Positions 48,649 through 60,735 are shown, counted from the stretch's first letter. The stretch is 64,000 nt of DNA from Antedon mediterranea (GCF_964355755.1 NC_092671.1:2336501-2400500), one strand, 5' to 3'. Notes: generated by a model not told the origin, from the sequence alone. A program made the numbers and translations.

Positions 48649-51600
48649 ATGTTTTCGCTGTTACTGCTGGTACTTTTTATTCCATTTAAACAAAGTAAGT
48701 TTAAATTAGTTTTACATAGGGCTTTCACTGGATTAATTCGAATGTATAGTAGTAGCAAAAGGCCGGGTGGCAAAAGCCCAGGTGGCTGGAGACCGGGTGG
48801 CAAAATGGACGGGGTGGCAAAAGTCCAGGTGGCAACGGGCCGGAACCCGTGGTATAATATTCTGAAAAAAAAAAACAAAGTCGTAGGTGCTAAAATATTG
48901 TATAACTGAACTAAACTAACTATTCTCCAAAAATTACTTCCTTTAAAGCTAGATATTGATTAATTTTCACAAAGCCAAAACGTTTGTATCTAAGACAGGA
49001 GGACCACAATGTAAAACAGGATTGTGAAATCCTAAATAAATATGTTGTTATCGAAAAACACAAAGTATATTATTATAATGTTATTAAGTCAAATTTTGAA
49101 ACCATTTTATTTTTAGCTTATAAAAAAGTACAAAAATAAATTGACAAAGTTAATACTGTAGTCCAAAGAAAAACTTATAATTATTAATTAATTAATAATA
49201 ATAAAAACGATTTTTCCAAAGCCTGGAAAATTATTAATACCTAACTTAGGAAGAAACATACCACAATAAATTTCCCAAATAAGATAATCTCTCTCAACAG
49301 AATGAGAGTATTACTGAAATCACAGATTAAAAGCTATTATATATTAATTTAATTGCTTTTCACAAATATTTGTCCAGAGCTAAAAACATTCCAAATAATC
49401 AGTAATAAGTTTGCCGTCTATTAATTTTTAATTTGCTTGATTGATATAAATAATGCAACAGGCTATATGACAACATTCCTGCTAAATTAATTCGTATTGC
49501 TACACCATGTATTTACTTACCTCTTAGTTACATTTTTAATATTTCATTTCAAATATCCTAACTTCCAAATGCACTAAAATTGCACGGGTAAATTCCAATT
49601 TTAAAAATTTAAAAAGAAATTTTTTTTGTAAGAATTACAGACATTTCTATTCTCCCTGTGCTATTAAGTGAAATTATATTTGTCCATGATTTCAATACAG
49701 TTTTTGACACAATTGATCATTCGATACTATGTTCCAAAATGATCTCATTATGGCATTCGAGGTAATGCACTTCTTTGGTTAAAACATTATCTTAGCAACA
49801 GAAAATAAATTATTCCATTAAACAACTATTTCTCAGATACACTTTATATTGTTTGTGGGATTCCCCCAAGGTTCCGTATTTTGTTGGGGGGGGGGGGGGA
49901 TAAAACTTATTTTGAACAGGAACCAATTAATCCTATAGAGAGTTCTTTGCACATAACTTGTACAAAACGTGTGTGCTGTACTAAAAGGAAATCCTTGGGC
50001 TCACACTCTTTTGTCTCCCCTCTTCCCACTCCAGCAGATCTGCGCCGTTGATTTCCTATAATAACCGCTATATTTCTTCGGTTCACTTTTTCTTTATTAG
50101 TTACCGTGAGAAATTAACTTATTCCTCAATGTCTTTAGTCAATGGCCAGGTTTCGTGTGCTCAGCTTAAAAAAGACGGTGATTTAACGAATGGTATGAAA
50201 ACAATCAACCCAAAGGAAACTGGCCAATCAGGAGATGAGATAACTGTTGAATGTGACATGACGTCAGATCCAACTGATGGCAAGTTTATGGTGTTTTCTG
50301 TTATTTATCAAATCATATTCAATATTAGCAGCTAAAATAATAAACGATGTGTACCAACCTAAGAATAGATAATGCGTGAATGAGAATAAATGTGGAACTA
50401 AATGCTAAAGAAACATTATGTTGACATGTAAAAAATACTCGATATTAACATCGGCATAAATATCGATATGACGTTTGCTTTCTGTACTACAATGACTTTA
50501 ATAACAATATATTACCAGATTTAATATGAAACAGGTTTGAGCATCAGCATTGGCTCGACTGCGGGAACGAAAGCTTTGTAGAGTAGGCTATCGCTTTTTG
50601 TAGAGCGATAGCCTATTGTAATTGTCACAAATTTCATTTTTTCTGGTCATTTTTTGTGCGCAGCAGATCTCTAAAACGGCGAAAGCATTGACTCGACTGC
50701 GGGAACAAAAGCTTTACTCATGGTGCGAAATTTAATTAATTTTCATTTCAAGTGAATTTTTATCAGTAAAATTCCATCAAGAGTGGATCCATTGGTTAGC
50801 GCACGTGTGAAACAATCAACAACGTACAGTATTTTGAAAACGATCAATCAACAAATTGATTTGTTCTTGCAGGCATCACAATCATTCAGCATAACACTAA
50901 TACATCGTTACTGATTACTGGGAGTTCATACCATGACCCCGGATCGTATGTACGGACAATAACATACAGTGGGTACACAATGGAACAGATCACACAACTA
51001 GTGCAAAAATCAGCATCATGTGAACAGTACATTAAGGTAAAAATGTAACTGTTTATAATATAAATGCATGAGCCAGGTAGAGGTCACAGGAACAATACCA
51101 CAATTCTGTATACTACTACTATCCTTTTTTTCTGCAGCTTGATTGTCACAATTCAAAACTAAAAGAAAACCCTAATATTTATTATTGGTGGGTTTCACGA
51201 GACGGTGCCGATATGTACATGTGGGGAGGAGTGAAAACGTACGGCAGGACGTGCGCATGCGCATTAAATGGTGAGTAAACCCACATAGTAATTAGAATTA
51301 GATTAATAGATGATGGTGAATAATCCACAACTTGGAACAATAATAAATAATGGCGAATTAGACATGCGCATGCGTATTAGATACGGTAGTGAGTTTTGGT
51401 AAGTACCAAAGAGCAGTCGATGCACTGGTATCATTAATTAATATATCGCCATTTGTAAATAGTATCGATTTATGCTTTTTTTTCAATCTTACATTTTTTA
51501 TAGACATATTTAATATGTACGATTGTAATAATTGTATCACGAACTCCTCTTACGTATGTTCCCGAGCGGTTGAAAATTCTTTAGGAACTCCCTTGTGACA

Positions 51601-54600
51601 TAAAAGTATACACACAAAATCCACAAGTTGTAAAATAACTCAAAAACAAAGCTTTAACTTCAACTTTCAACAATCCAGTAAGCACTTTAAACAACAGCTT
51701 CACAATAAATTTTACAATATAATATCCAACCTCCAACAACCTTCTTCTTCAAAATAAATGCTTCAATCAAAAATACTTCTCCCTCTTACAATTGTCATAC
51801 TTCTCCTTATATACATTATGGTCATAACCTTCTAGATCATTCCTTATAATTCTTATTATTACATGATTACAGTTTCTATTAATAGCATACTGGAATGTTC
51901 CTGATTGTTCTTATTAATTAAACATGGTTTCTTAAATCAAAACATCTTATTATAGAATGTTCATGTAGACACTATGATACTGTGTTAGGAATAGTAATTT
52001 ATTACATAAGTAAATAACTAAACATGTTATTGTGTTTTATTAACTTTTATGAACAGCAAAGTTGTACTGTTTGTATATTTGATTGGTATAGAATTAAGTT
52101 TGTTTAGTTCATATACATCATGCCTATCTGAGATAGGCGGAAACAATAATGCAAAACGGTTAACCGTGTTGGTTACTCACTTGCTGTCTCATATGTTCAC
52201 GATAGGTAGATTCCATAACATTTAATTAGGACTATTGTATAAACAATTACTTACCTCAGAAAAAATCGAAGATTCCAAGGGTTTCACTTCCGCCGTCCAC
52301 CGTGGCATTCTGTAATTTTCCATTGTTTCATTACTAATTTTCTTGGTGTTTCAGTACTAATTTGCGATGGTGTTTCATTTTTAAGTTTCCGTGATATTTT
52401 TGTTAAATTGCCGTGATGTTTTATTTTTAATTTGCCGTGGGTTTTTTTCAAATTGCCGTGGGTTTTTTTCAAATTGCCGTGGCTTTTTTTTTTAAAGTTG
52501 CAGTGATATTATTTGAAAGTTGCTGTGACACTTATAGGCCACCGTACTTTCCCGAGTCTCAAATTTATTGAAGGCAATAAAGTTTCTGGAAACATAGTAG
52601 TATACATTTGTTCTATTTTGTGATTTATTTTAATGGTAAAGAGTATTTTTTATCTTTTTTCATTTCAGGAACTTGTGATAAACCAGGTTACGCCTGTAAC
52701 TGTGATATAAATGACAACAAACTACGAAGTGATGATGGACTTTTGACCGATAGAGCCCGTTTGCCAGTTACCAAAATGTATGGTGGGGACGTAGAATCAA
52801 GTTATGAATATTCTTATCTTACACTTGGTCCGTTAAAATGTCAAGGTAGGTAAAAAATGATGAAATGGAATCTTCAGAAAATTGCGTAAATGGCGTTCAA
52901 ATAGGCATTAAATACAAAGCGTTCCGTGTTTATCTACACAACATTATAATGAATATAAAACAATACAATACAAACCAAACAGGTCTTTGTGTAATGAAGA
53001 CGCATTAAGTCAACAAGTTCTAAAATGAAAATAATTACTACCTACCAAACGTAAATATTTTTGTTACTTTAGATCATAAAAACATTATGAATAAGAACAT
53101 TATAATAAGAATGGTTAGGTGGTGATAACTGAGAACTAGTGCACATCTTATTTTTTATTTAGGATTTGCACCTCCAGTTCTACGTTCATGCGGTGAGGTA
53201 AGAGCGGCTGGATTCACAAAGACTGATTCTTATCTCATTGATCCAGACGGTGATAGCAGTGACAATGCTTATTGGGCATATTGTGATCTTGACGTTTACA
53301 AAGATGAAGGTTTGTCTTTCGGCCAGTGACGTAACTGCTATACTTGACAAAACGTTTTGTAAGCATTTTGTCAAGTATTACTTGCCTTGTATGTTTGTAA
53401 AGTTTGTGTGAACGGTATCGTAAAAAACGTTATCCCCGCCGAATTCTGTTCTGTCTGTTTTTTTTGGCAAATAGTTTTAAACCAACAGACCATAACTGGA
53501 TATTTTCCGGAAAATCGATTCAAGAAATTATATTGGTCCAGTTTAAAATGGAAATTTATTTTGCTTGGTATAATCAATACAATATAAAAACAAGAAAAAT
53601 ACATCGAATTGCAAAAAAAAGGAAATGTTAAAATACTATTTACAGGCAAGGTAAAACACTATAAAAAATTTAACTATTTAAAAGATTAAAAATTAAAAAC
53701 AAAAATTACATTTTTCAATTTTTTTTTTTTAAGTCAGACAATTTCTAGTTATCTGTAACTTCAATTTGGGTTAAAATACTAAATAGCGCGCCCTCTGTTG
53801 GTCTTTACATTTTGCAAAGTATTTATTTGTTGTTTACCACACACAAATACAATTACAGTAATTCATAAACTATATCATTGTATTTAATTTGGATTGACAG
53901 TGTGTTAAATTGACCGTGTTTGTCTACTAAAGATTGACATAAATATAGGGATGGATTATTTATATGCATTGCTTATTTTTATCTCGTATCTTTCAATATA
54001 TCTTATAATGTTTTCTGCTGCTGACCTTGTTGACATTCAAGATAATTTGACCTTTTGACTTTGTACCACGAGAAAACTAAATAAAACAAATTAATAAGAT
54101 GACAGTTTTGTAATTGTAGTTTTGCGTCAGGGAGTTGAGTAATTAGGTGTTTTGCCCTACTCTGACGTAATTTGTACTTTATACTAAGTACATTGAGAAT
54201 ACTTGCGAAAAAAATCGCAAGTAGTTCTCAGTCGGGCAGCAAAGTGGTTGACCTCGCGAATTATTACCAAATCAAAATTTGAATTGCCGCCATCTTGGAA
54301 TCGCGATAAAGCAAGTAGTGCGGAATTACAAAATGCAGCAAAAAAAAATTTCAATAACATTTAAATAGCATATTCATACAATTAAATTTATATTAATAAA
54401 ATTCAACTAAGGATTTTACGAAAGATAGCCTACTTAAGAAATACTGCCGAGATCGGTTCCCCCACACGGCGTAGGGTACCGCAGTGCTAAGGGGCCTAGG
54501 TAGGAAAAAATCTGATTTTACCTGTTAAACATGCTTGAACCAAGGCCATTTTAATATATATTATCCAGATTATATATCAAAACAAACTGATAAAAGGATT

Positions 54601-57600
54601 TGTTGATTTGCTTCTGATGAGAAAAGTGCCGGATTCATTTCGCTGACGGCGAATGAATACACGAATTTTCGCCATTTTATAGCACTAGCCTTGGGTACCC
54701 AGACAGCTGATAACGATTATATTCGATTGTCCAGACGTCTCTGCTACTGGTGCTCAATACTACAGTATGTATTACCATGGACCTATAGGTCCATGGTATT
54801 ACTGTACATATAGTACTGTATGTTTAGTTTTTGCTTTCTTTATGGCAAAATAAATATTTAATTTTTATTATTGCTTATTTTGCTTTAACTTTATCCAAGA
54901 AGAAGTAAATATTATTATATATATGCATATTACAGTCAAGTTGCAACTGCCACGAATCCACTCCACTTTGGTTACTAAATAACTAAATAATTAATAGTAT
55001 AACATCATAACTAACAAACAAATTAACAAGTTAATAAATTAACCACCATTAAATAATTTTATTTACAAAAAAGTATTTTACATACAGTATAACATGTAAT
55101 ATCTTATTTACATCGAAGTAAAATATGCCTATCAAACTATCTTGCTCAGGCTAAAATATCAAGTTATATGTCAATATTTGAGTTAAATCATCGCGATAAT
55201 AAAAATTTTTATTTTTTTTTATTTTTAAAGACATCTGTTACGTACATCAATTTACAAATATCAAAATAGGATTGTTTTTGCAGCACAAGATGAATCACAA
55301 GTCGGATAGTTTATTCTTAGAAACCTGAAAGAAAAAAAAAACACCAATAATGAGCTATTCATAGTTAAATAATTTTAATGTCAACTTTAGTCATCCTAAA
55401 TCGCCATGATCACTACTATACACAATACTGTATATATAAATATCATATGTACGACCATCCAAATTACCTCATCCTACCTACAGTCCTTCCTAGCCTAGGC
55501 TACATTATTGTCATATATTTACAAACCTCCAACAGCCACAACGTATTTTATTTTCTTTGGCAAAGAATTTCCCGTAATATAGTCCTAAATTAATTAAATA
55601 AATCAAAAGGTCTAGGCCTTTCTTTAAATATCCGACGATATATATCCATAATCCAGTGGATATAGATTCAACATTTTAAACATAATAATAATATGGCTTC
55701 ACATTGATTATAATAAGTCGGCGATATGCCACTAAAAACTAGCCTGCGGCCCTCTCTATCCGCCTACAAATAGCACTGGGTTTCCGTCAAATGGGCTAGG
55801 CTAGGCCTAGCCTAGGCCTAGATAATACTACAAGTTGGGTACATTTTTTTACAACCCAATAATCTACAATTATATTGCAATATTTACCAAACTAGCACCA
55901 AATCCAAAATAATAAAGCTACTAATAACATATTTTGGTATATTAACTGGTTTAAAAACGGATTGCACATAGTGATTTTGAAGGATTGAAATTACTCAACC
56001 ACACGGCCTGTACTAAACATACGAATCCAAGATGGAGTCTGCTTAGAATATATCCCCAGCTTTGAACGGATATTGAATCCGTCCCACAAGCTGAACCAAG
56101 CTTAAACTTTCAGAAAAGATAGATTAATAACCTAATAACCAACCACTAAGTTTTTATAAAGGTTCCGTGCTGATGAGAAAAGTGCCGGATTCCCTACGAA
56201 ACCAAACAAATAAATCATGTAGCCTACCTCAACGAACACCTCCATCTGCACTTTTTTCTTCAATAAGCTCTGTCGTCATTTCCTGGGCTATTTATACCAA
56301 CATTTTGTGGCGGGAATAATCTTCCATATTAGGAGTAACAATTTCCAAATATAGAAAGATATAATTTAACCCGGATGGTGGAAATTGCAGCAGATTTGTA
56401 AGGGTATTCCCATGCAAAATGCTTGCCGCGAAGTGAAAAGCGAACCGGAAGTCACTATAACTTGGCGATGCTCAGTGACCTGCGCAGTTAAAAAACAGCG
56501 TTTTAACGGTTAAATGAGCACTTTGCTGCTCGACTGTTCTTGGGTGGGACTCGAACACGACCTCCAGATCACTAGCCTGGCGTTCATACCTCTAGACCAC
56601 CGAGCTTGCGCTGATGGCTAGTGGTTAGATTCGAGCCCAAGTAAGCAGCGGGTACTGCACCAACAGGATTGTAATTACAATCCTGCTGGTGCAGTACCCG
56701 GAGGTCGTAGGTTGGAGCCCCACCCGAGAACATTCAAGATAATTTGAATAAATGAGAGTTTACATTAAACTTCTTCATTTTAAATAAATTCTTTAGTTAC
56801 TTTGGTGCCGCAAATAATCCAAATATTATAGTTAAAATAACTTATAAGTTGATCTTCATTCTTTATTGCAGTTATTACTGTTGTATTCCATGACGTCCCT
56901 GAACAAACTTATGTCCATGGTTACAGAAATCCAAAATACAGGAAAGTGTTCAACTATGCAATCAGTGACACTCAGTTGCACATGCTCACTACAGGTTCAA
57001 GCGAATGTCGACAATATTTTGAAGTAAGTTTCTTTTAAATTCAAGTAATATTTCCAATTATTTTATTTATTTGCAATCTTTCTACATAACAAAATTAGTT
57101 TAACAGCGGTGTAGCAGTAAAGCAAAAGTATTGAGTTCCTCACGTCCCTGTCAACTAAAGACAATACAAACAAAAACAACAGCAGCAGCAACAAAAACAG
57201 CAACAGCAACAACAACAACAGCAACAGCAGCAGCAGCAACAGCAACAACAACAACAACATCATCAACATTATCATCAACAACAACATCAACAACATCACC
57301 AACAACAACAACATCATCAACAACAACAACATCATCATCATCAACAACATCATCAACAACATCATCAACAACATTAACAACAACATCAACAACATCAACA
57401 TCAACAACAACAGCAACAAAAACAGCAACAAAAACAGCAGCAGCAGCAACAACAACAACAACAATAATATAAATAGAAAATTACATAGAAAAATACCTAT
57501 AATTACATAGGTTTGATATACAAAATAAAGAAACAGTAGTCAAACAATCCAGTCAAGTGCTTTTATTTGTATTGTCGTTGTTTTCGACTCGATTCATCAA

Positions 57601-60106
57601 CTACTATGAGAAGTAGTTATTAAAGTTAGCCTATGCTAATTTTAATAATTAAAATACAACTCCAAGTAACAAAAACCGTAAATTGGTTTTCCCTATCCCC
57701 TATATATAGGTATTTGTGTGTGTTAATGGGCATTTGTGTGTGTTATATAGGCCAAAATATAAAAGTGCCGTAAAAATGTTCACCAAAACAATTTTCCTAT
57801 ACTTTTTTCCCGCAAAAAAGTGTGTATATTAACTGTTGTGCACCCAAGCGAGAGGTGTTTCCATTCGGCACCTGCATTGTATTTTGACTCCAAAATCATT
57901 CAACTAAGTTTATTCTGAATACCACACCTTAGAATTAGGCCTCATAAGTACTTTTATGAAAGAGATTCACATAAAAAGTAACAAATAAATACTTGGTATT
58001 ATTTATAAATACAAATTGGTGATTTTACAGACGTGTTTCTTGCAAACTTTCGCATACTCAACTTTCAATATTTTCGTTTCTATGGAGCGCCAAAAGAGCA
58101 ACAATAATAAAGGGCTAAACACTCGATGGAATACGTCTACACTTATTGCATTTATTGGTGAAATGCACGTTTAATTTATCAATAAAAATGCTGTAATATG
58201 TTACTGCTGATACTTTTCTATTTTCAAAGAATATTAATCGATCTTAAAATCAGCATCACTACTTACCCTAGGCCTAGACATAAGGGCGACCTAAGGGGAT
58301 ATGATGAATTTGTCGATTTTATTCTTAAAGTTAACGAAACCGTGTAAAGTATCAACAGTAAAATTTTATTTGTATTAACAGTGACGAAATATATTGAATT
58401 GAACATGAGCATGAGTTAAATAGATGGATTCCATATAGTTTTTAGCCCTTTATTAATGTTGCTCTTTTGGCATTCCATAGAAACAAAATATTGACCATAG
58501 AGTATGCGAAATTAGCATGAGACGTCTGTAAAATCATCAATTTATTTAAAGAGTTTATTGTTATTATTTGATTCTTCTTCATGTAATTCTAAGGTGTGGT
58601 ATTCAGGATAAAGTTGGCAGGCAGGTGCGAAAGAGAATTATTGGTAATCTTGGGTCTTAGGTTTCGTGATCTTAGGTCTTATGGGGTCTTAGCTTTCGTG
58701 ATCTTAGGTTTCGTGACACCCCTCCGTTCTGCACTGCGAGCGTGCACCAGACAGTGTGTTTTGCAAAAAATAATGCTACCGGTATGTTATTTATTCATTC
58801 ATTTCTCTCTATTGCGGACTTCATATTCATATAAAACAGTAAAATCACTTTGCGAACTAAACATGAGTTGATTTAACTAAAAAAACAAAGCTCATTCTAT
58901 TTTTAAAAAAGCTTTGATTAAGCAAGAAATCTGTCGTACTTGTGGGTTTACTATTATTAACAAAAAGTGCAGGTCAACGCATTAATGTCCTCAAAGCATA
59001 TTATAGCAAACTCTTAGTGTATTCACAGAGGAAACTCTGTATGATGAATATGTGATGAAACAATAGAAGTTCAAAAACATTTAACTATTTCAGAAAATGT
59101 AATAAAAGTCATGCAAAGTGTGTTTCAGTAAAAATCTTAAATACAATCATTGCTTGAATGATATAATATAAATATATAACTTATAAGTTAAAAAATCAAT
59201 GTGTAATCGTCAATAAGAAATATTGGTTAAAATATTCATGTAACATTCTCATAATTAATAAAATGTTTAAAATAAATAAAATTTTGCTTTAAACTGTGCT
59301 TAAACTTAAAACATAACTCTAGCATCAGTACGGAAGTTAATTTTTTTTTTTTAGCATCATGCATAATGCATACTCGTGGTTTGAAATCTTTGTTTACTTT
59401 CGCTCATGACGATTTTCCAGACGAAATGTAATCAAATTAATTTAACTGTTAATTACGTGAACTTGTTGTTTTTGGCTCGAATTTTAGACTTAAAGTGAAT
59501 AACTTTAATATCACTTTGATATGACAAATTTAAATTTAGAATATTTTGACCTTCATTTTTTGTGTTTCAAGGGACAATACATCTTTAAGTTTTGAGAACT
59601 GCATGAGCATTATATCCACGTTTCAGATTGACTGCTACAATGTATATTTTGCTTGGTCACGCTGGGTATCAATTAATGGATGTGAACTTGTTAACTGGGG
59701 AGGGTCACCAGGAAGTGATTCTTACCAATGCCCTTGCTCACTTAATGGTAAATATAGCTTCTCAACCATCCTTGTACTTTTGATACCTGGATATGTAATT
59801 GACCGCAATATATTTAGATAATGAAAGCCGAAAATGTCAGTTGGAATACTTTTTGACATAAAGGTTTTCTAAACTGTGTATTATAATAGTATATAATATA
59901 TCTAGTATATTGACTATGCTTATGTTAAGGATCTTGTCAAAGTGCTAGCTACACCTGCAACTGTCAGATTAATGATAACGTATGGCGGGAAGACAGTGGG
60001 TATATTACAAGCAAGGAAGATTTACCAATGAAAGAGATACTAATATCAGATACAGACGATAGTGTTGAAAAAGCATATTTCTCAGTAGGACCTCTTGAAT
60101 GTACAG
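48649..60106 (+). CDS. gene D: two-FIB/CTLD/PAN paralogue (3' end outside window)
   Basis: Exons: 48649-48694, 50139-50279, 50873-51036, 51138-51270, 52669-52845, 53163-53309, 56872-57023, 59627-59747, 59930-60106, all open and in frame, with the same lengths and phases as gene A. Exon 1 is a signal peptide (MFSLLLLVLFIPFKQ). Exons 2-5 and 6-9 are the two CNTNAP-type fibrinogen-like domains. The lectin-like and PAN exons are not in 60107-64000; they are probably beyond the right edge, behind the minisatellite, unless the gene has lost them. Differences from A: an extra Cys in exon 8 (INGCELVNW), CACALNG for CACGLDG in exon 4, and DVYKDE for ELGKDE in exon 6. The exon 2 donor is GC. Introns 6 and 7 are enlarged by repeats. 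Confidence 0.85.
48755..48850. repeat. 15-bp G-rich repeat (GGGTGGCAAAAGGCC), short block
   Basis: About six units like CCGGGTGGCAAAAGCC lie 60 bp after gene D exon 1. They match the larger arrays at 61405-61500 (inverted) and 62845-63655. Confidence 0.85.
49000..49910 (+). mobile_element. degraded LINE (reverse-transcriptase remnant)
   Basis: Fragments in shifting frames match a non-LTR reverse transcriptase: FDTIDHSIL near 49710, YGIRGNALLWLKHYLSNRK-like sequence near 49755-49805, then SDTLYIVCGIPQGSV near 49835-49880. Upstream AT-rich sequence fits the earlier part of the same ORF. Many stops. It lies in gene D intron 1. Confidence 0.7.
52285..52515. repeat. degenerate about 22-bp repeat (AATTGCCGTGGGTTTTTTTC)
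   Basis: AAATTGCCGTGG followed by a T run repeats about nine times, best at 52410-52495. It lies in gene D intron 4. Confidence 0.8.
54050..56731. mobile_element. 2.7-kb non-coding insertion in gene D intron 6
   Basis: The 18-bp word ACATTCAAGATAATTTGA flanks the segment (about 54032-54049 and 56732-56749), like a target duplication. Inside are a perfect 26-bp palindrome (54773-54798), a 22-bp direct repeat (about 54613 and 56170), and an inverted pair of tRNA-like arms at the right end. No ORF is recognisable. Genes A-C have no equivalent in this intron. Confidence 0.5.
56538..56731. mobile_element. inverted tRNA-like SINE arms with central hairpin
   Basis: Minus strand from 56610: GAGCTCGGTGGTCTAGAGGT (A box) to GTGTTCGAGTCCCACCC (B box). 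The right arm, GGAGGTCGTAGGTTGGAGCC at 56700, is an inverted copy of the T-arm side. Between them GGGTACTGCACCAACAGGAT and its complement form a hairpin of about 25-bp arms around TAATTA (56648-56701). Confidence 0.65.
57167..57468. repeat. (CAA/CAG/CAT)n microsatellite
   Basis: About 300 bp of CAACAG, CAACAA and CATCAT triplets in gene D intron 7, 140 bp after exon 7. Poly-Thr and poly-Leu frames here are artefacts. Confidence 0.97.
57575..57850. repeat. dispersed repeat, copy 2 (inverted match of 13.5-13.8 kb)
   Basis: TCATCAACTACTATGAGAAG, CAAGTAACAAAAACCGT, CCCTATCCCCTATATATAGG and GTGTGTTATATAGGCC are the reverse complement of blocks at 13500-13810. Confidence 0.8.
57868..58632. mobile_element. 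foldback element in gene D intron 7
   Basis: Left arm (GGCACCTGC, TTCTGAATACCACACCTTAG, GATTTTACAGACGT, TTTCGCATACTC, GGAGCGCCAAAAGAGCAACA) pairs in order with the right arm (TGTTGCTCTTTTGGCATTCC, GAGTATGCGAAA, GACGTCTGTAAAATC, CTAAGGTGTGGTATTCAGGA, GCAGGTGCG). Arms of about 200 bp surround a 310-bp middle. No ORF. Confidence 0.75.
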
Positions 60107-60165
60107 GTAAACATTATTTATATTGTAGGCACCGTAGGAAATTTCGGATAGTTTTTTAAAGACAA

Positions 60166-60265
60166 CTCCAAACCAGTACAAACCAGTACAAACCAGTACA
60201 AACCAGTACAAACCAGTACAAACCAGTACAAACCAGTACAAACTAGTACAAACCAGTACATTACA
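60166..60265. repeat. 10-bp tandem repeat (AAACCAGTAC)n
   Basis: Nine or ten near-exact copies of ACAAACCAGT, one with AACTAGT. It begins 60 bp after gene D exon 9. The Trp/Tyr/Phe-Val-Leu repeats on the minus strand follow from it. Confidence 0.97.
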
Positions 60266-60426
60266 AATACTGCTGCAAAAATAATGCACTGTAGGAAATT
60301 GAAATTGTCGTTCGTGACAGACATCGGCCATAAAGTTATTGAACTTGCGTTCCAATAGGCGAATCCATTTGGCTGAAAATATTCTTCTGTGTTTTGATGT
60401 ACAAGTTATTTTTTTTAAAGTAATTT

Positions 60427-60735
60427 CGGCCACGAGTGAGTGGCCGAGCGGTTAAGACAGTAAAACCGTAATTACTTAGCCATAACATCGGCAGGGGTTC
60501 GAGGCTCACTCACTCCATGGTTCTGGTGGTAGAGCGAGTCTTCTAGGATAAGGACTATAAACCGTAGGTCTAGTGTACACATCTAGCTCGTGTGCACTTT
60601 AATAGAACCTAGTACATCTTTTGAGACGAGTAGGGGGTTACCCCGGTGTATTAGTACATCACAGCCACTGATCACCAACTGGGCCCTCTGGGAGACCAGT
60701 CATTGACTGAAGAGGTTACCCAGTATAAATATATA
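60427..60735 (+). mobile_element. full-length tRNA-Leu-like SINE
   Basis: GAGTGAG and CTCACTC (60434 and about 60505) form a 7-bp acceptor stem around TGGCCGAGCGGTTAAGAC (A box) and GGGGTTCGAGGC (B box), the layout of a long-arm tRNA such as Leu. The body then reads CGTAGGTCTAGTGTACACA, GAGACGAGTAGGGGGTTACC and GAAGAGGTTACCCAGTATAA. Other copies: 25655-25815 and 37708-38074. Confidence 0.9.

Noticed and set aside
54613-54640. CTGATGAGAAA, a possible hammerhead ribozyme core (also near 56170)
   Set aside because: There is no room for stem II between CTGATGA and GAAA, and no paired stems I and III are visible.
57063-57472. Poly-Leu and poly-Thr frames
   Set aside because: Artefact of the CAA/CAG/CAT microsatellite in gene D intron 7.
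60005-60433. Minus-strand frame with repeated WFVLVCTGLY
   Set aside because: It reads through the antisense of gene D exon 9 and the (AAACCAGTAC)n repeat.
60434-60512. Possible functional tRNA-Leu gene
   Set aside because: Although the acceptor stem pairs, the same head and body occur in two other places, which identifies a SINE.
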